DNA from: Methanobacteriota archaeon
GTDB lineage: Archaea > Methanobacteriota > Methanobacteria > Methanobacteriales > Methanobacteriaceae
Assembly: GCA_023436175.1 (NCBI GenBank)
Contig: JAEZKE010000011.1
Span: 1 to 22,617, forward strand
Direction of reading: 5' to 3'
DNA: 22,617 nt
Within the stretch, counting starts at the first letter, position 1; the number at the start of each line of letters is the position of its first letter. Below the pieces are notes generated by a model. That model searched no databases. It saw only the letters and a program-made list of their open reading frames with translations, and was not told where the DNA came from. The translations under genes were made by a program, and so were the position numbers. Positions 7,500 through 15,165 of the stretch are shown one piece after another.

Positions 7500-7527
7500 A
7501 AAGCCGTTTAAATATTTAAACGGCTTT
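7500..7527 (-). terminator. perfect 28-bp palindrome over the glnK1 stop codon
   Basis: Bases 7500-7513 (AAAGCCGTTTAAAT) are the exact reverse complement of 7514-7527, with no loop. The glnK1 stop codon (7516-7518) lies inside. On the minus strand it is followed by a moderately T-rich stretch and then the branched element at 7433-7485. The most likely role is transcript 3'-end formation; a DNA-binding site is possible. Confidence 0.5.
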
Positions 7528-7854
7528 TTCTCCTCTTTCTCCAGTCCTAATTCTTACAACATCTTCAACTGGTGATATAAATATTTTTCCGTCTCCAATA
7601 TCTCCAGTTTGTGCTGTTTTAACTATAGTATTGACAACTTCATCCACTTCGTCATCTTTTACGATAATTTCAAGCCTTGTTTTTGGCAAGAGATCTATTC
7701 TGTAGTCGCTACCCCTGTAGCTTTCTGTAACACCAAGTTGTCTTCCACGACCTTTGACTTCTACAACAGTTAATCCTCGGCATTCGATTGATTCAAGTGC
7801 CGATTTTACGTTTTCTAATTTTTCTGGTCTTATTATTGCAATTATTTCTTTCAT
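7516..7854 (-). CDS. glnK: PII nitrogen regulatory protein GlnK1
   Basis: A 112-residue PII protein, full length for the family. It senses ATP/ADP and 2-oxoglutarate as a trimer and, in its GlnK role, blocks the ammonium channel AmtB with its T-loop. Visible motifs: GRGRQLG with Gln39, T-loop ESYRGSDYRIDLLPK including Tyr46 and Tyr51, TGDIGDGKIF with Gly87 and Lys90, and RIRTGE with Arg101 and Arg103. All ligand-binding residues are therefore in place. It starts 19 bases after the amtB1 stop and is surely co-transcribed with it. The gene is about as similar to glnK2 as expected for a duplicated pair. Confidence 0.97.
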   Translation of the reverse strand: MKEIIAIIRPEKLENVKSALESIECRGLTVVEVKGRGRQLGVTESYRGSDYRIDLLPKTRLEIIVKDDEVDEVVNTIVKTAQTGDIGDGKIFISPVEDVVRIRTGERGEKAV

Positions 7855-7873
7855 TTAATCACATCCATTTTAT

Positions 7874-9097
7874 TTATATCCTGTAACCAGATTCTTCGTG
7901 TAAGTTGGTATCAAGGCCTTCAATTTCTGTTTTCTCATCTACTCTTAGACCAATGGTCATGTCTATTAATTTACCAATTATTAGAGTACCTATGAATGAG
8001 TAGGCTGCGACTACAACTACAGCTATTATTTGGGTAAGTAACTGCCCTGGATTTCCGTAGAAAACACCAGTTCCTAATGAATTTATGAATGGTGCTGCGA
8101 ATAATCCTGTTGCAATAGCTCCCCATGCACCGGAGATACCGTGTACACCAAATACATCTAAAGCATCGTCGTAACCAAGGCGTGGTTTTAACCAGGATAT
8201 TGCGAAGTATGAGAATACTGAAGTTACAAGTCCGATAACTATTGCAGCCTGTACAGTTACGAAACCTGCTGCGGGAGTTATAGCTACTAAACCAGCTACG
8301 GCACCAGAAACAGCACCGAGAATGGTTGGTTTTCCGGTTTTTATTATGTCTATCGCGACCCATGAGATCATTGCTGCTGCAGTAGCAGTGTTAGTTACAA
8401 GGAATGCAGATCCTGCTAGGCCCCCTGCTGTTAATGCAGATCCTGCATTGAATCCAAACCAACCGAACCAGAGAAGCGCTGCACCAATTACTGAGTAACC
8501 TAAGTGATGTGGTAGTAATGCGATATCTTTTCTTTTTCCAAGGAGAAGTGCTAAAGCTAAACCAGCAACCCCTGAATCTATGTGTACAACTGTACCTCCT
8601 GCAAAGTCAAGAGCACCTAATGAAGCAAGGAATCCTCCACCCCATACCCAGTGGGCAATTGGGACATATATTAATGAGACCCAGATTACTGAAAAGACTA
8701 TCCATGATGATGCTTTCATTCTTCCGACTACGGCACCAGATATAAGCGCTACTGTAATTGCAGCAAAAGTCATCTGGAACGCTGCATATACTGTTGTAGG
8801 TATGGTTGGTGCAAGTGCTGCAAGATCATCTACACCTATTCCGCTGAATAAGAGATTTGCTGGGGCACCAATCAATCCCCATGGATCTATACTTGTATTA
8901 AACGCTAATGGGAATGCGTATAGGACCCATATTACGCTTGTAATTGCAAAAGCTATAAGTGACATAAATATGGTATTTAAAACGTTTTCTCGTTTGGCCA
9001 TACCACCATAAAATAACGCTACACCCGGAACGGTCATGAGCATTACCAAAGCTGTGGATACAAGCATCCATGCTGTATCACCACTATCAAGAACCAT
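7874..9097 (-). CDS. amtB: ammonium transporter AmtB1
   Basis: A 407-residue Amt/Mep/Rh channel with about 11 membrane helices that conducts ammonium into the cell as a trimer. Seen in the sequence: the N-terminal DSGDTAWMLxSTALV, PGVALFYGG, AHWVWGGGFL followed by GALDFAGGTVVHIDSG (first pore histidine), WFGFNAGSA, DVFGVHGISGAWG (second pore histidine) and the cytoplasmic tail EIEGLDTNLHEESGYR that contacts GlnK. GGAGG lies upstream of the ATG. It is first in the amtB1-glnK1 operon, preceded by a long leader of about 200 bases and a perfect NrpR-type operator. Confidence 0.97.
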   Translation of the reverse strand: MVLDSGDTAWMLVSTALVMLMTVPGVALFYGGMAKRENVLNTIFMSLIAFAITSVIWVLYAFPLAFNTSIDPWGLIGAPANLLFSGIGVDDLAALAPTIPTTVYAAFQMTFAAITVALISGAVVGRMKASSWIVFSVIWVSLIYVPIAHWVWGGGFLASLGALDFAGGTVVHIDSGVAGLALALLLGKRKDIALLPHHLGYSVIGAALLWFGWFGFNAGSALTAGGLAGSAFLVTNTATAAAMISWVAIDIIKTGKPTILGAVSGAVAGLVAITPAAGFVTVQAAIVIGLVTSVFSYFAISWLKPRLGYDDALDVFGVHGISGAWGAIATGLFAAPFINSLGTGVFYGNPGQLLTQIIAVVVVAAYSFIGTLIIGKLIDMTIGLRVDEKTEIEGLDTNLHEESGYRI

Positions 9098-9286
9098 ATA
9101 TTTTTTCCTCCATTATTGCTATTTTTTTATACTAAATCTTATTTGTGAGTATTTTTAAAAATGTAATGTGTATAATCGTTTTTTTATATTTTAAAGCCTT
9201 TTTGTAATCTAAGTTCAAACTTTTGCACCAGATATGCATTTATAATTTCACACCCCCATCCTATGTTAAGTCTACATTCGGATGTC

Positions 9287-9334
9287 GGAATCCTGCTTCC
9301 GATAATAGAACTTACTATTTAATCTTATATAAAA
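9287..9334 (-). promoter_or_regulatory. NrpR-type operator and TATA box of amtB1-glnK1
   Basis: GGAA-TCCTGC-TTCC is at 9287-9300, extended to the 16-base palindrome frame CGGAA...TTCCG at 9286-9301. On the minus strand CTTTTATATAAG (9324-9335) is a good TATA box, about 35 bases from the operator centre. Transcription would begin near 9303, leaving a leader of about 200 bases before the amtB1 ATG. Confidence 0.75.
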
Positions 9335-9612
9335 GTTTCGACTGTCATGATTAATCATCGTTTTTTTAATACTGATTAACCTATTTGACTCAAAAAATAT
9401 GGTCTAATTGTCTACTTTTATTATAGATTAATTTTATTTTTTATTCTTAAGTTGTAAGGGCTGTATTCCTGCGATATATAAACCATAATTTGTATTATAT
9501 TATCGCAAACTACTTTTAAATCACTAGATTTTCTCTAATTTGAAATTCTTTAACTTGAAGCCTTGTTTTATTTCCTTTTCTCTTATGCCGGAACAAGGCA
9601 ACATGCTTCCGG
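9300..9612 (-). ncRNA. candidate small RNA or extra amtB1 leader behind an NrpR-like promoter
   Basis: The site at 9588-9612 shares its arms and most of its interior with the operator of the GTPase operon (6405-6429): CCGGA, CAAGG, AACAT and CTTCCGG occur at the same spacing. Its inner half reads GGCA-ACATGC-TTCC, one base off the NrpR consensus. A TATA-like ATTTAAATAT lies at 9632-9641, about 34 bases from the site centre, on the minus strand. No gene follows before the amtB1 promoter about 300 bases on. An 8-bp hairpin (9592-9599 with 9560-9567) would form near the 5' end. The 3' end is not defined; the interval given is only the possible extent. Confidence 0.3.
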
Positions 9613-9790
9613 GTTAATGTTTAATTTTAAAATATTTAAATGTTTCTAGAAACTAAGTGATTACTATATTAAAACAAGGAATTTCCTTTAAATTTCATTA
9701 GAATAATTAAAAATAATTGACTTTAAAAATAAAAATATAAGATTCTCAAACACATCTCTGGTTTGGAACCTAAATTCAGATTTAAATAAA

Positions 9791-10129
9791 TTAAATTGCT
9801 TTTTCTCCTGTTTCTCCAGTCCTGATCCTTATAACTTCTTCAACTGAGGATATGAATATTTTTCCGTCTCCAATATCTCCAGTCTTAGCTGTTTCTATTA
9901 TGGCCTGGACTATCCCGTCAACATCAGCTTCCCGGGTGACTATCTCAAGTTCAGTCTTTGGAAGAAGGTCAATTCTGTAATCCCGGCCTCTATAGTTTTC
10001 TGTAACACCAAGCTGTCGACCACGACCTTTTACATCTTTTACTGTCATCCCATGACATCCAATCTTCTCAAGGGCATTTTTCACAGCTTCAAGTTTATCA
10101 GGTCTAATAACTGCGATTATCTTTTTCAT
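9791..10129 (-). CDS. glnK: PII nitrogen regulatory protein GlnK2
   Basis: A 112-residue PII protein with the complete set of motifs: GRGRQLG, T-loop ENYRGRDYRIDLLPK, TGDIGDGKIF and RIRTGE. Gln39, Gly87, Lys90, Arg101 and Arg103 are all present. It should gate AmtB2 and possibly form mixed trimers with GlnK1. ATG at 10129 is chosen because it gives exactly the same length as GlnK1 and has the same GGATGTGA leader; the TTG five codons upstream is rejected. Unlike glnK1, it is 179 bases away from its amtB. That gap holds a 12-bp hairpin and a TATA-like box, so glnK2 may be partly independently expressed. Confidence 0.95.
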   Translation of the reverse strand: MKKIIAVIRPDKLEAVKNALEKIGCHGMTVKDVKGRGRQLGVTENYRGRDYRIDLLPKTELEIVTREADVDGIVQAIIETAKTGDIGDGKIFISSVEEVIRIRTGETGEKAI

Positions 10130-10203
10130 CTTTTTCACATCCAAGAATCCTTTAAATTCTATAAGTATGGATACAAAAACTATGTTTCAGTATGCCATCA
10201 CGA

Positions 10204-10255
10204 ATTTATATAATTTTGAGTTCAAATCATCAAAATATAGTATTTTTGATGATTT
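10204..10255 (-). promoter_or_regulatory. amtB2-glnK2 spacer: 12-bp hairpin followed by TATA-like box
   Basis: AAATCATCAAAA at 10224-10235 pairs perfectly with 10244-10255, loop of 8. Next on the minus strand is AATTATATAAATTCG (TATA-like, 10203-10217), which would start a transcript near 10184, about 55 bases before the glnK2 ATG. No GGAA-N6-TTCC site is present. The hairpin could attenuate or process the amtB2 transcript. Confidence 0.4.
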
Positions 10256-10308
10256 ACTAACTATATTGCTATATATCTATTGTTTAAGTTTTTTCCATTT
10301 ATATATGC

Positions 10309-11535
10309 CTAAGATAATCTGTAACCGGATTCCTCATGAAGGTTGACATCGAGACCCTGTATTTCATGTTCATCTTTAACTCTAAGTCCAATGATTTTGT
10401 CAATTATTTTTGCAATGACAATGGTTACTACAAATGAATAAATTGCAACAATGACAATGGCTAAAAGCTGGACTCCCATTAAATGGAAATTTCCAAAGAG
10501 AATACCGCCTGTAGTAGCGCTGTTTATAAGAGGATTTGCAAATATACCGATTGCGAGTGCGCCGGTAATACCACATATTCCATGGATACCAAATACATCT
10601 AAAGCATCGTCGTAGCCAAGGCGTGGTTTTAGCCATGACACTGCGTTGTATGCAAATATTGATGCAAAGAAACCGATTATTATAGCCGCTGTAACATTTA
10701 CGTAGCCTGCTGCCGGTGTTATGGATGCGAGTCCAGCAATTGCACCGGATAATGCGCCCAGTAAAGTAGGTTTTCCTGTTTTTATTTTATCCATAAGCAT
10801 CCATGCAATCATACCTACTGCTGCAGAAGTATTGGTTACAATCATGGCAGAAACTGCTAAGTTCCCTGCAGATAATGCTGATCCAGCGTTAAATCCGAAC
10901 CAACCAAACCAGAGAAGTCCTGCTCCCATTACTGAATATCCTAAGTGATGGGGAAGTAATCTCAGATCTTTTCTTGCTCCGAGGACAAGTACGAGTGCAA
11001 GCGCAGCTATACCGCTGGTTAAATGCACAACTATACCTCCTGCAAAGTCAAGAGCACCCATCTGAGCAAGGAATCCTCCTCCCCACATCCAGTGAGCTAC
11101 GGGTACATAAACAAGTGTAAGCCATACTGGTACAAATGCAAGCCATGCAGAAAACTTCATTCTCTCAACGACAGCACCGGATATAAGTGCTACTGTAATT
11201 GCTGCAAATGTCATCTGGAATATTGCGTAAAGGCCTGTTGGTATAGTAGGGGCCAGTGTTGCAAGTGATTTTGATTCAAGTACTCCATTAAATACGGGAT
11301 TTGTAATGCTGCCTATTGTTCCCCACACATCAGCACCAAATGTTAGATCATAACCGTAAACAAACCATAGAATACTTACTATTGCAAAGGTAACAAACGA
11401 GAGTAACATTGTGTTTAAAACGTTTTCTTTCCTAATTAAGCCCCCGTAAAATAAAGCTACACCAGGAATTGTCATTAGAATTACAAGTGCAGTGGATATT
11501 AACATCCATGCTGTATCACCACTATCAAGAATCAT
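10309..11535 (-). CDS. amtB: ammonium transporter AmtB2
   Basis: A 408-residue Amt/Mep channel, colinear with AmtB1 and with the same landmarks: DSGDTAWMLISTALV, PGVALFYGG, AHWMWGGGFL, GALDFAGGIVVHLTSG with the first pore histidine, WFGFNAGSA, DVFGIHGICG with the second, and tail EIQGLDVNLHEESGYR. About 11 membrane helices are expected. GGAGG lies 9 bases before the ATG. It begins the amtB2-glnK2 unit, and two perfect NrpR-type operators lie upstream. The two tandem amtB-glnK pairs look like an old duplication, since the proteins are similar throughout but clearly diverged. Confidence 0.97.
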   Translation of the reverse strand: MILDSGDTAWMLISTALVILMTIPGVALFYGGLIRKENVLNTMLLSFVTFAIVSILWFVYGYDLTFGADVWGTIGSITNPVFNGVLESKSLATLAPTIPTGLYAIFQMTFAAITVALISGAVVERMKFSAWLAFVPVWLTLVYVPVAHWMWGGGFLAQMGALDFAGGIVVHLTSGIAALALVLVLGARKDLRLLPHHLGYSVMGAGLLWFGWFGFNAGSALSAGNLAVSAMIVTNTSAAVGMIAWMLMDKIKTGKPTLLGALSGAIAGLASITPAAGYVNVTAAIIIGFFASIFAYNAVSWLKPRLGYDDALDVFGIHGICGITGALAIGIFANPLINSATTGGILFGNFHLMGVQLLAIVIVAIYSFVVTIVIAKIIDKIIGLRVKDEHEIQGLDVNLHEESGYRLS

Positions 11536-11615
11536 ACAATTTTTCCTCCAATTTATTTTATCTTGATTTTTAAATTGTAAAATGCATTAAATTTGAAATT
11601 ATACTTTTCATCACC

Positions 11616-11698
11616 GGAATTATGTTTCCGTATTCCGACGGAAGGGGGTTGTAGGAAACCTATTTCCGATATTAAAAGTTTTACAGCATCATATATAA
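11616..11698 (-). promoter_or_regulatory. two NrpR-type operators and TATA box of amtB2
   Basis: GGAA-TTATGT-TTCC is at 11616-11629 and GGAA-ACCTAT-TTCC at 11654-11667, 38 bases apart centre to centre. On the minus strand a TATA box (AGTTATATAT) covers about 11691-11700, 34 bases from the proximal operator. Two operators downstream of the start site recall the tandem arrangement described for methanogen nif promoters, so tight repression is plausible. Confidence 0.75.
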
Positions 11699-11854
11699 CT
11701 TTTGTGGTGATATTTGATCAGACGTCCTAAAAATAGCTGTTAAACGAGTAAATCAATATTATGGTGGATTTACAAAATGCATGTAGATAAAAGTTAATTA
11801 GGTAAATTTAAAAAAGGTAGCTAATTATAATTTATAAATAGAAAAAAGAAAATT

Positions 11855-11874
11855 TCCTGTTAATATTTAACAGG
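11855..11874 (-). terminator. hairpin over the gltB2 stop codon followed by T-rich tract
   Basis: CCTGTTAA (11856-11863) and TTAACAGG (11867-11874) form an 8-bp stem with a three-base loop that contains the stop codon (11860-11862) in its arm. On the minus strand it is followed by AAATTTTCTTTTTTC. It probably ends the pdxT-glt operon transcript. Confidence 0.5.
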
Positions 11875-13359
11875 AGCCTCTAATCCGGCCATTTTAACAC
11901 CGGTTAAAAGTGATGATTCAACAGTTAATGCCCTTAAATCATCTTTTTCAAGTTTCTGAAGGTCAGTGTTTCCTGCCTGCTGGGTCAACATACAAGCTTC
12001 TTCAGTCATAGCTTCTATGTATCTTGCAACCTGTTTACCTCCTTCTACGTAATCTAAACGTCTTCTAAGTTGAGGATTTTGGGTTGCGATTCCTTTTCTA
12101 CATGTTCCTGTGTAACATGTCTGGCAAACTCTGCATCCAAGTGAAACTAAAGCAGATGTTGCTATATAAACTGCATCAGCACCTAAAGCAATGGCTTTTG
12201 CAACGTCAGCACCGCTTCTGATACCTCCGCCAGCTACAAGGCTAACTTCTTTACGTAAGTTCACATGTTTTAAGGCTTCATCAGCTTCTACAATTGCTGC
12301 TATGGTTGGAATACCTGAATGCTCTGTGACCACTTCTGGTCCTGCACCAGTCCCTCCCTGCATACCATCTACAACGATTATATCTGCACCTGCTTTTGCT
12401 GCAATTTTAACGTCGTCACTAACTCTACCTGAAGTGAATTTAACAATTATAGGTACTTTCCAGTCGGTTATTTCCCTTAACTGATCTATTTTCATGCTCA
12501 GATCTTCAGGTCCTACAATATCCATGTGTCTTGCTGGACTTAAAGCGTCAGTTCCTACCGGGATCTTCCTTATCATTGAAACGTCTGCTGTTACTTTTTC
12601 ACCTAAAAGGTGTCCGCCCATACCAGATTTTGCACCCTGACCTATTTTAATTTCAACTGCCTCTGAATTGTTTAAGTAATCTGCAGATACACCAAATCTC
12701 CCTGATGCGTATTGTGCTATGAGTTTTGATGCATATTTTCTTTCTTCTGGAAGCATTCCACCTTCACCGGTGTTTGTAGCAGTACCCGCAAGAGTTGCAC
12801 CCATTGCAAGTGCTATTTTTGCTTCTTTACTTAATGCACCAAATGACATTGCAGCAATCATTATTGGAGTGTCGAGTTCAATTGGATTTTCTGCATACCT
12901 GGATCCGAGGGTTACTTTCGTGTTACATGGTTCCCTGTATTTATCAATAGGAGGTCTTGAAACCTGTGCAGGTACAACTACCAGGTCATCAAAGGTTGGA
13001 ATAACACGTGTTGCTCCACATCCCCTTACTTTATATGAACCTTCAGTTGATTTTCTGTTAATTTCTACAAGGTCTGCAAATGACCATACATTCCTTCTAT
13101 CTTCGGGGACTGCAATTACTTCAATTGCACTGTTTGGACACATTTCTTCACATATCCTGCATCCAACACAGTTTTCATGATTTATAGGATAAGATTGATC
13201 GTCAATTATCTCATAAACTCCATGAGGACAGTTATTAAAACATGAATAACAGTTTTTGCAGAGTTCTTCATTTCGGTTGTCGCACATGTACCAGCAGCAA
13301 CCCGGTCTGTCGAAACTTCTTCTACAAAGTTCGCTGTTTCTTTCTACCTTGAATGGCAT
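11860..13359 (-). CDS. gltB2: glutamate synthase FMN/synthase domain subunit with ferredoxin domain (GltB2, archaeal type)
   Basis: A 499-residue protein. Residues about 30-85 carry two [4Fe-4S] motifs (CKNCYSCFNNCP and CVGCRICEEMCP), preceded by an extra cysteine cluster. The rest is the FMN-binding TIM barrel of glutamate synthase, with GEGGMLPEER, PIIVKFTSGR, VDGMQGGTGAGPEV, VAGGGIRSGADVAKAIALGADAV and the [3Fe-4S] loop CRVCQTCYTGTC. It makes glutamate from 2-oxoglutarate, ammonia and electrons. In bacteria these domains belong to one large GltB chain; archaea of this group split it. The ATG overlaps nothing but follows the upstream stop immediately (TAAATG), with the GGGAGG site inside the last codons of that gene. 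It is the last gene of the operon. Confidence 0.95.
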   Translation of the reverse strand: MPFKVERNSELCRRSFDRPGCCWYMCDNRNEELCKNCYSCFNNCPHGVYEIIDDQSYPINHENCVGCRICEEMCPNSAIEVIAVPEDRRNVWSFADLVEINRKSTEGSYKVRGCGATRVIPTFDDLVVVPAQVSRPPIDKYREPCNTKVTLGSRYAENPIELDTPIMIAAMSFGALSKEAKIALAMGATLAGTATNTGEGGMLPEERKYASKLIAQYASGRFGVSADYLNNSEAVEIKIGQGAKSGMGGHLLGEKVTADVSMIRKIPVGTDALSPARHMDIVGPEDLSMKIDQLREITDWKVPIIVKFTSGRVSDDVKIAAKAGADIIVVDGMQGGTGAGPEVVTEHSGIPTIAAIVEADEALKHVNLRKEVSLVAGGGIRSGADVAKAIALGADAVYIATSALVSLGCRVCQTCYTGTCRKGIATQNPQLRRRLDYVEGGKQVARYIEAMTEEACMLTQQAGNTDLQKLEKDDLRALTVESSLLTGVKMAGLEAPVKY

Positions 13360-14484
13360 TTAACTTCCTCCCGCTTTAGATTCTTTAAGTGGTTTAAAAA
13401 TTGGGCAAGCTGAATATTTAGTTCCTGAAGCTTTAAGAACTTCTGCAATGTTATCTGTAAGTTTTGCCTCAGGTTTCCATGGTTCAGTACTGCTTTTATC
13501 AACAATCATGGCATTATCAACCATATTGCTGGATAATGCGTAGGTTAAAAGTGCTGTTGCAACTCCTCCGTCTTGACCTTTTACCATAGGTGCCTTTATA
13601 GATAATATTTTGATGTAATTTCCAAATGGTTTGCTATCAGCTTCTTTGCTTAATATTTCATCTGGAATATATGTTCTGGGGCATGCGACATAACATGCAT
13701 TGCATCCTTCAACACATGTACCTACAAGTTCAGGTTTCCTGTCTTTTATTGCAATGGCTTCTTCAGGACATGCATAAACACATGCTCCACAGAGGACACA
13801 CGCACCTATGTCTACTACATCTCCTTTTAAGTCCGGGAAGCTACAGTTTGAAACTTCATTTTCGTATTCATCTTCAAATATTTCCCTTCTATATAATACT
13901 GGTCTTCCAACAGCTTCTCTTTTTTTAATTTCATCCTTGCTTTCGTTTTTTTTCTCTTTTGCAAGTTTTTCCATTATTTTGAGCCCTGAGTCGCTAATTG
14001 GTTTTGTTTGGATATAATTATTTTTTTCTGCAGCTTCTATGAGTTTTAATCCTTTTTCAGTCCTTATTATAACTGTGGACCATCCTTCAGGAGAGCCTAC
14101 TGAACCGACGGATACATCTGAAAGTTCAGATGTGAAATCCATACATACAGTACAGTTTTTACGAACACATTTTTTTGCTTTACTTAAAGGAATTTTCACG
14201 GTCCTATCCTCTGTTAAAAAGAACCATGCGAATCCTTTTTCAATTCTGCATTCGGTAACGTCTTTTATGTCCGCATCGTATTCTTTAAGCATTTCTCTCA
14301 TATATGAATAAGAAAAGTTCTCCATACAGAAAAGCCCTATTTTAATATCTACTGGGAATTCTTCACTAAGGAGTTTGTCCATTTTAGTTGCTGCAACCAT
14401 TTGGCATGGTGTTCCAACCATTGCGACTTTTTGTTTAGTAGTAATAGTATTTCCCCCCTTATCCTTCCTCTGTATCTTTACCAT
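13360..14484 (-). CDS. FrhB/FpoF-like iron-sulfur flavoprotein in glutamate synthase operon, halves in permuted order
   Basis: A 374-residue protein related to the F420-reducing hydrogenase beta/FpoF family, which binds FAD, iron-sulfur clusters and F420. Residues 19-28 (KVAMVGTPCQ) through about 165, with KKCVRKNCTVCMDFTSELSDVSVGS, correspond to the C-terminal half of that family. Residues about 230-275 are a two-cluster ferredoxin (CVLCGACVYACP and CNACYVACP). Residues 303-374 (GQDGGVATALLTYAL to GTKYSACP) correspond to the N-terminal half, which normally precedes KVAVVGTPCQ. The protein ends shortly after this part. The start overlaps the gltB3 end by 26 bases and has no clear ribosome binding site, suggesting coupled translation. 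By context it probably feeds electrons, perhaps from F420H2, to GltB2. Confidence 0.85.
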   Translation of the reverse strand: MVKIQRKDKGGNTITTKQKVAMVGTPCQMVAATKMDKLLSEEFPVDIKIGLFCMENFSYSYMREMLKEYDADIKDVTECRIEKGFAWFFLTEDRTVKIPLSKAKKCVRKNCTVCMDFTSELSDVSVGSVGSPEGWSTVIIRTEKGLKLIEAAEKNNYIQTKPISDSGLKIMEKLAKEKKNESKDEIKKREAVGRPVLYRREIFEDEYENEVSNCSFPDLKGDVVDIGACVLCGACVYACPEEAIAIKDRKPELVGTCVEGCNACYVACPRTYIPDEILSKEADSKPFGNYIKILSIKAPMVKGQDGGVATALLTYALSSNMVDNAMIVDKSSTEPWKPEAKLTDNIAEVLKASGTKYSACPIFKPLKESKAGGS

Positions 14485-15148
14485 AGAAAGGTCGTTTACT
14501 TTTTGGAACTATTTTTCTGAACTTATCGTATTTTCCTTCGTCTAGTTCAAATCCATAAGCTGGTAAGAGTTCTTTAAGTTCTTTTTTATCTTCAGCGTTA
14601 ATTTCTTCAATTTTGGCATTTTTACCAAGGCTTTTTATATCTCCAAGGACATATATGGTTCCTCTTATTATGGATTCACCAGCGTCATCTGAAATATCTC
14701 CAAGCACAATTATACGTCCTCCCATCATGAAAAGACCGCTCATAAATCCAGAATTTCCACCAATTATTATGGTACCATTTTTCATTATTTCTCCAGTTCT
14801 GGAACCTACATTCCTTCGCACAACGATAGTACCGCCGTATATTCCCTGTCCAACACCGTCTCCGGCTGCTCCATCTATTATGACTTCTCCATCAGTCATA
14901 TTATCTGCTGGGAACCATCCTGCATTTTCAGTTATATGTACCTTAGCACCATCTATCATGGTGGCTGCGAAATAACCGGCTGAGCCATCAATTACAACTT
15001 CAACTTGATCTGTAAGACCGGCTAACATGTAATGCATAGCATTTGGATTTTTTATAATGATTTTAGCATATTCTTTGGCAGCTTTTTTAATGGCACGATT
15101 TATTTCCCTTGGTTCTTTTGAATTAGCATCAATTACTATTTCACTCAT
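14459..15148 (-). CDS. gltB3: glutamate synthase GXGXG domain subunit (GltB3, archaeal type)
   Basis: A 229-residue protein composed mostly of right-handed beta-helix repeats with glycine-rich turns (DGAAGDGVGQGIYGGTIVV, IGGNSGFMSGLFMMGGRIIVLGD, IRGTIYVLGDIKSLG). This is the GXGXG domain that forms the C-terminal structural part of bacterial GltB and helps form the ammonia tunnel; here it is a separate chain. AGGTGAT precedes the ATG. It starts 17 bases after gltB1 and its last 26 bases overlap the FrhB-like gene in another frame. It has no catalytic residues and is needed for the assembled enzyme. Confidence 0.95.
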   Translation of the reverse strand: MSEIVIDANSKEPREINRAIKKAAKEYAKIIIKNPNAMHYMLAGLTDQVEVVIDGSAGYFAATMIDGAKVHITENAGWFPADNMTDGEVIIDGAAGDGVGQGIYGGTIVVRRNVGSRTGEIMKNGTIIIGGNSGFMSGLFMMGGRIIVLGDISDDAGESIIRGTIYVLGDIKSLGKNAKIEEINAEDKKELKELLPAYGFELDEGKYDKFRKIVPKSKRPFYGKDTEEG

Positions 15149-15165
15149 GAAATCACCTAAACCTG

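Larger units (their letters stand above)
9098..9790 (-). promoter_or_regulatory. amtB1 leader and double promoter region
   Basis: This gap of 693 bases separates glnK2 from amtB1. It contains the amtB1 operator/promoter near 9287-9333, a second operator-like site near 9588-9612 with its own TATA, an 8-bp inverted repeat at 9560-9567/9592-9599, a weaker one (GCGATA 9471-9476 / TATCGC 9501-9506) and a small hairpin after glnK2 (9747-9765). No convincing protein gene is present; a 21-codon ORF lacks a ribosome binding site. Confidence 0.5.

Noticed and set aside
8509..9011. Plus-strand ORFs opposite amtB1
   Set aside because: They are antisense shadows of a well-conserved transporter gene without ribosome binding sites.
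9423..9490. 21-codon ORF (MVYISQEYSPYNL...) on the minus strand in the amtB1 upstream gap
   Set aside because: No ribosome binding site, very AT-rich composition and no recognisable feature.
9590..9610. GGAA and TTCC separated by 13 bases as a perfect operator
   Set aside because: The spacing does not fit N6. The inner GGCA-N6-TTCC is only an imperfect match, so it is reported as a candidate rather than as a consensus site.
11633..11643. TTCC-GAC-GGAA between the two amtB2 operators as a third operator
   Set aside because: The half-sites are in the wrong order and spacing for NrpR.
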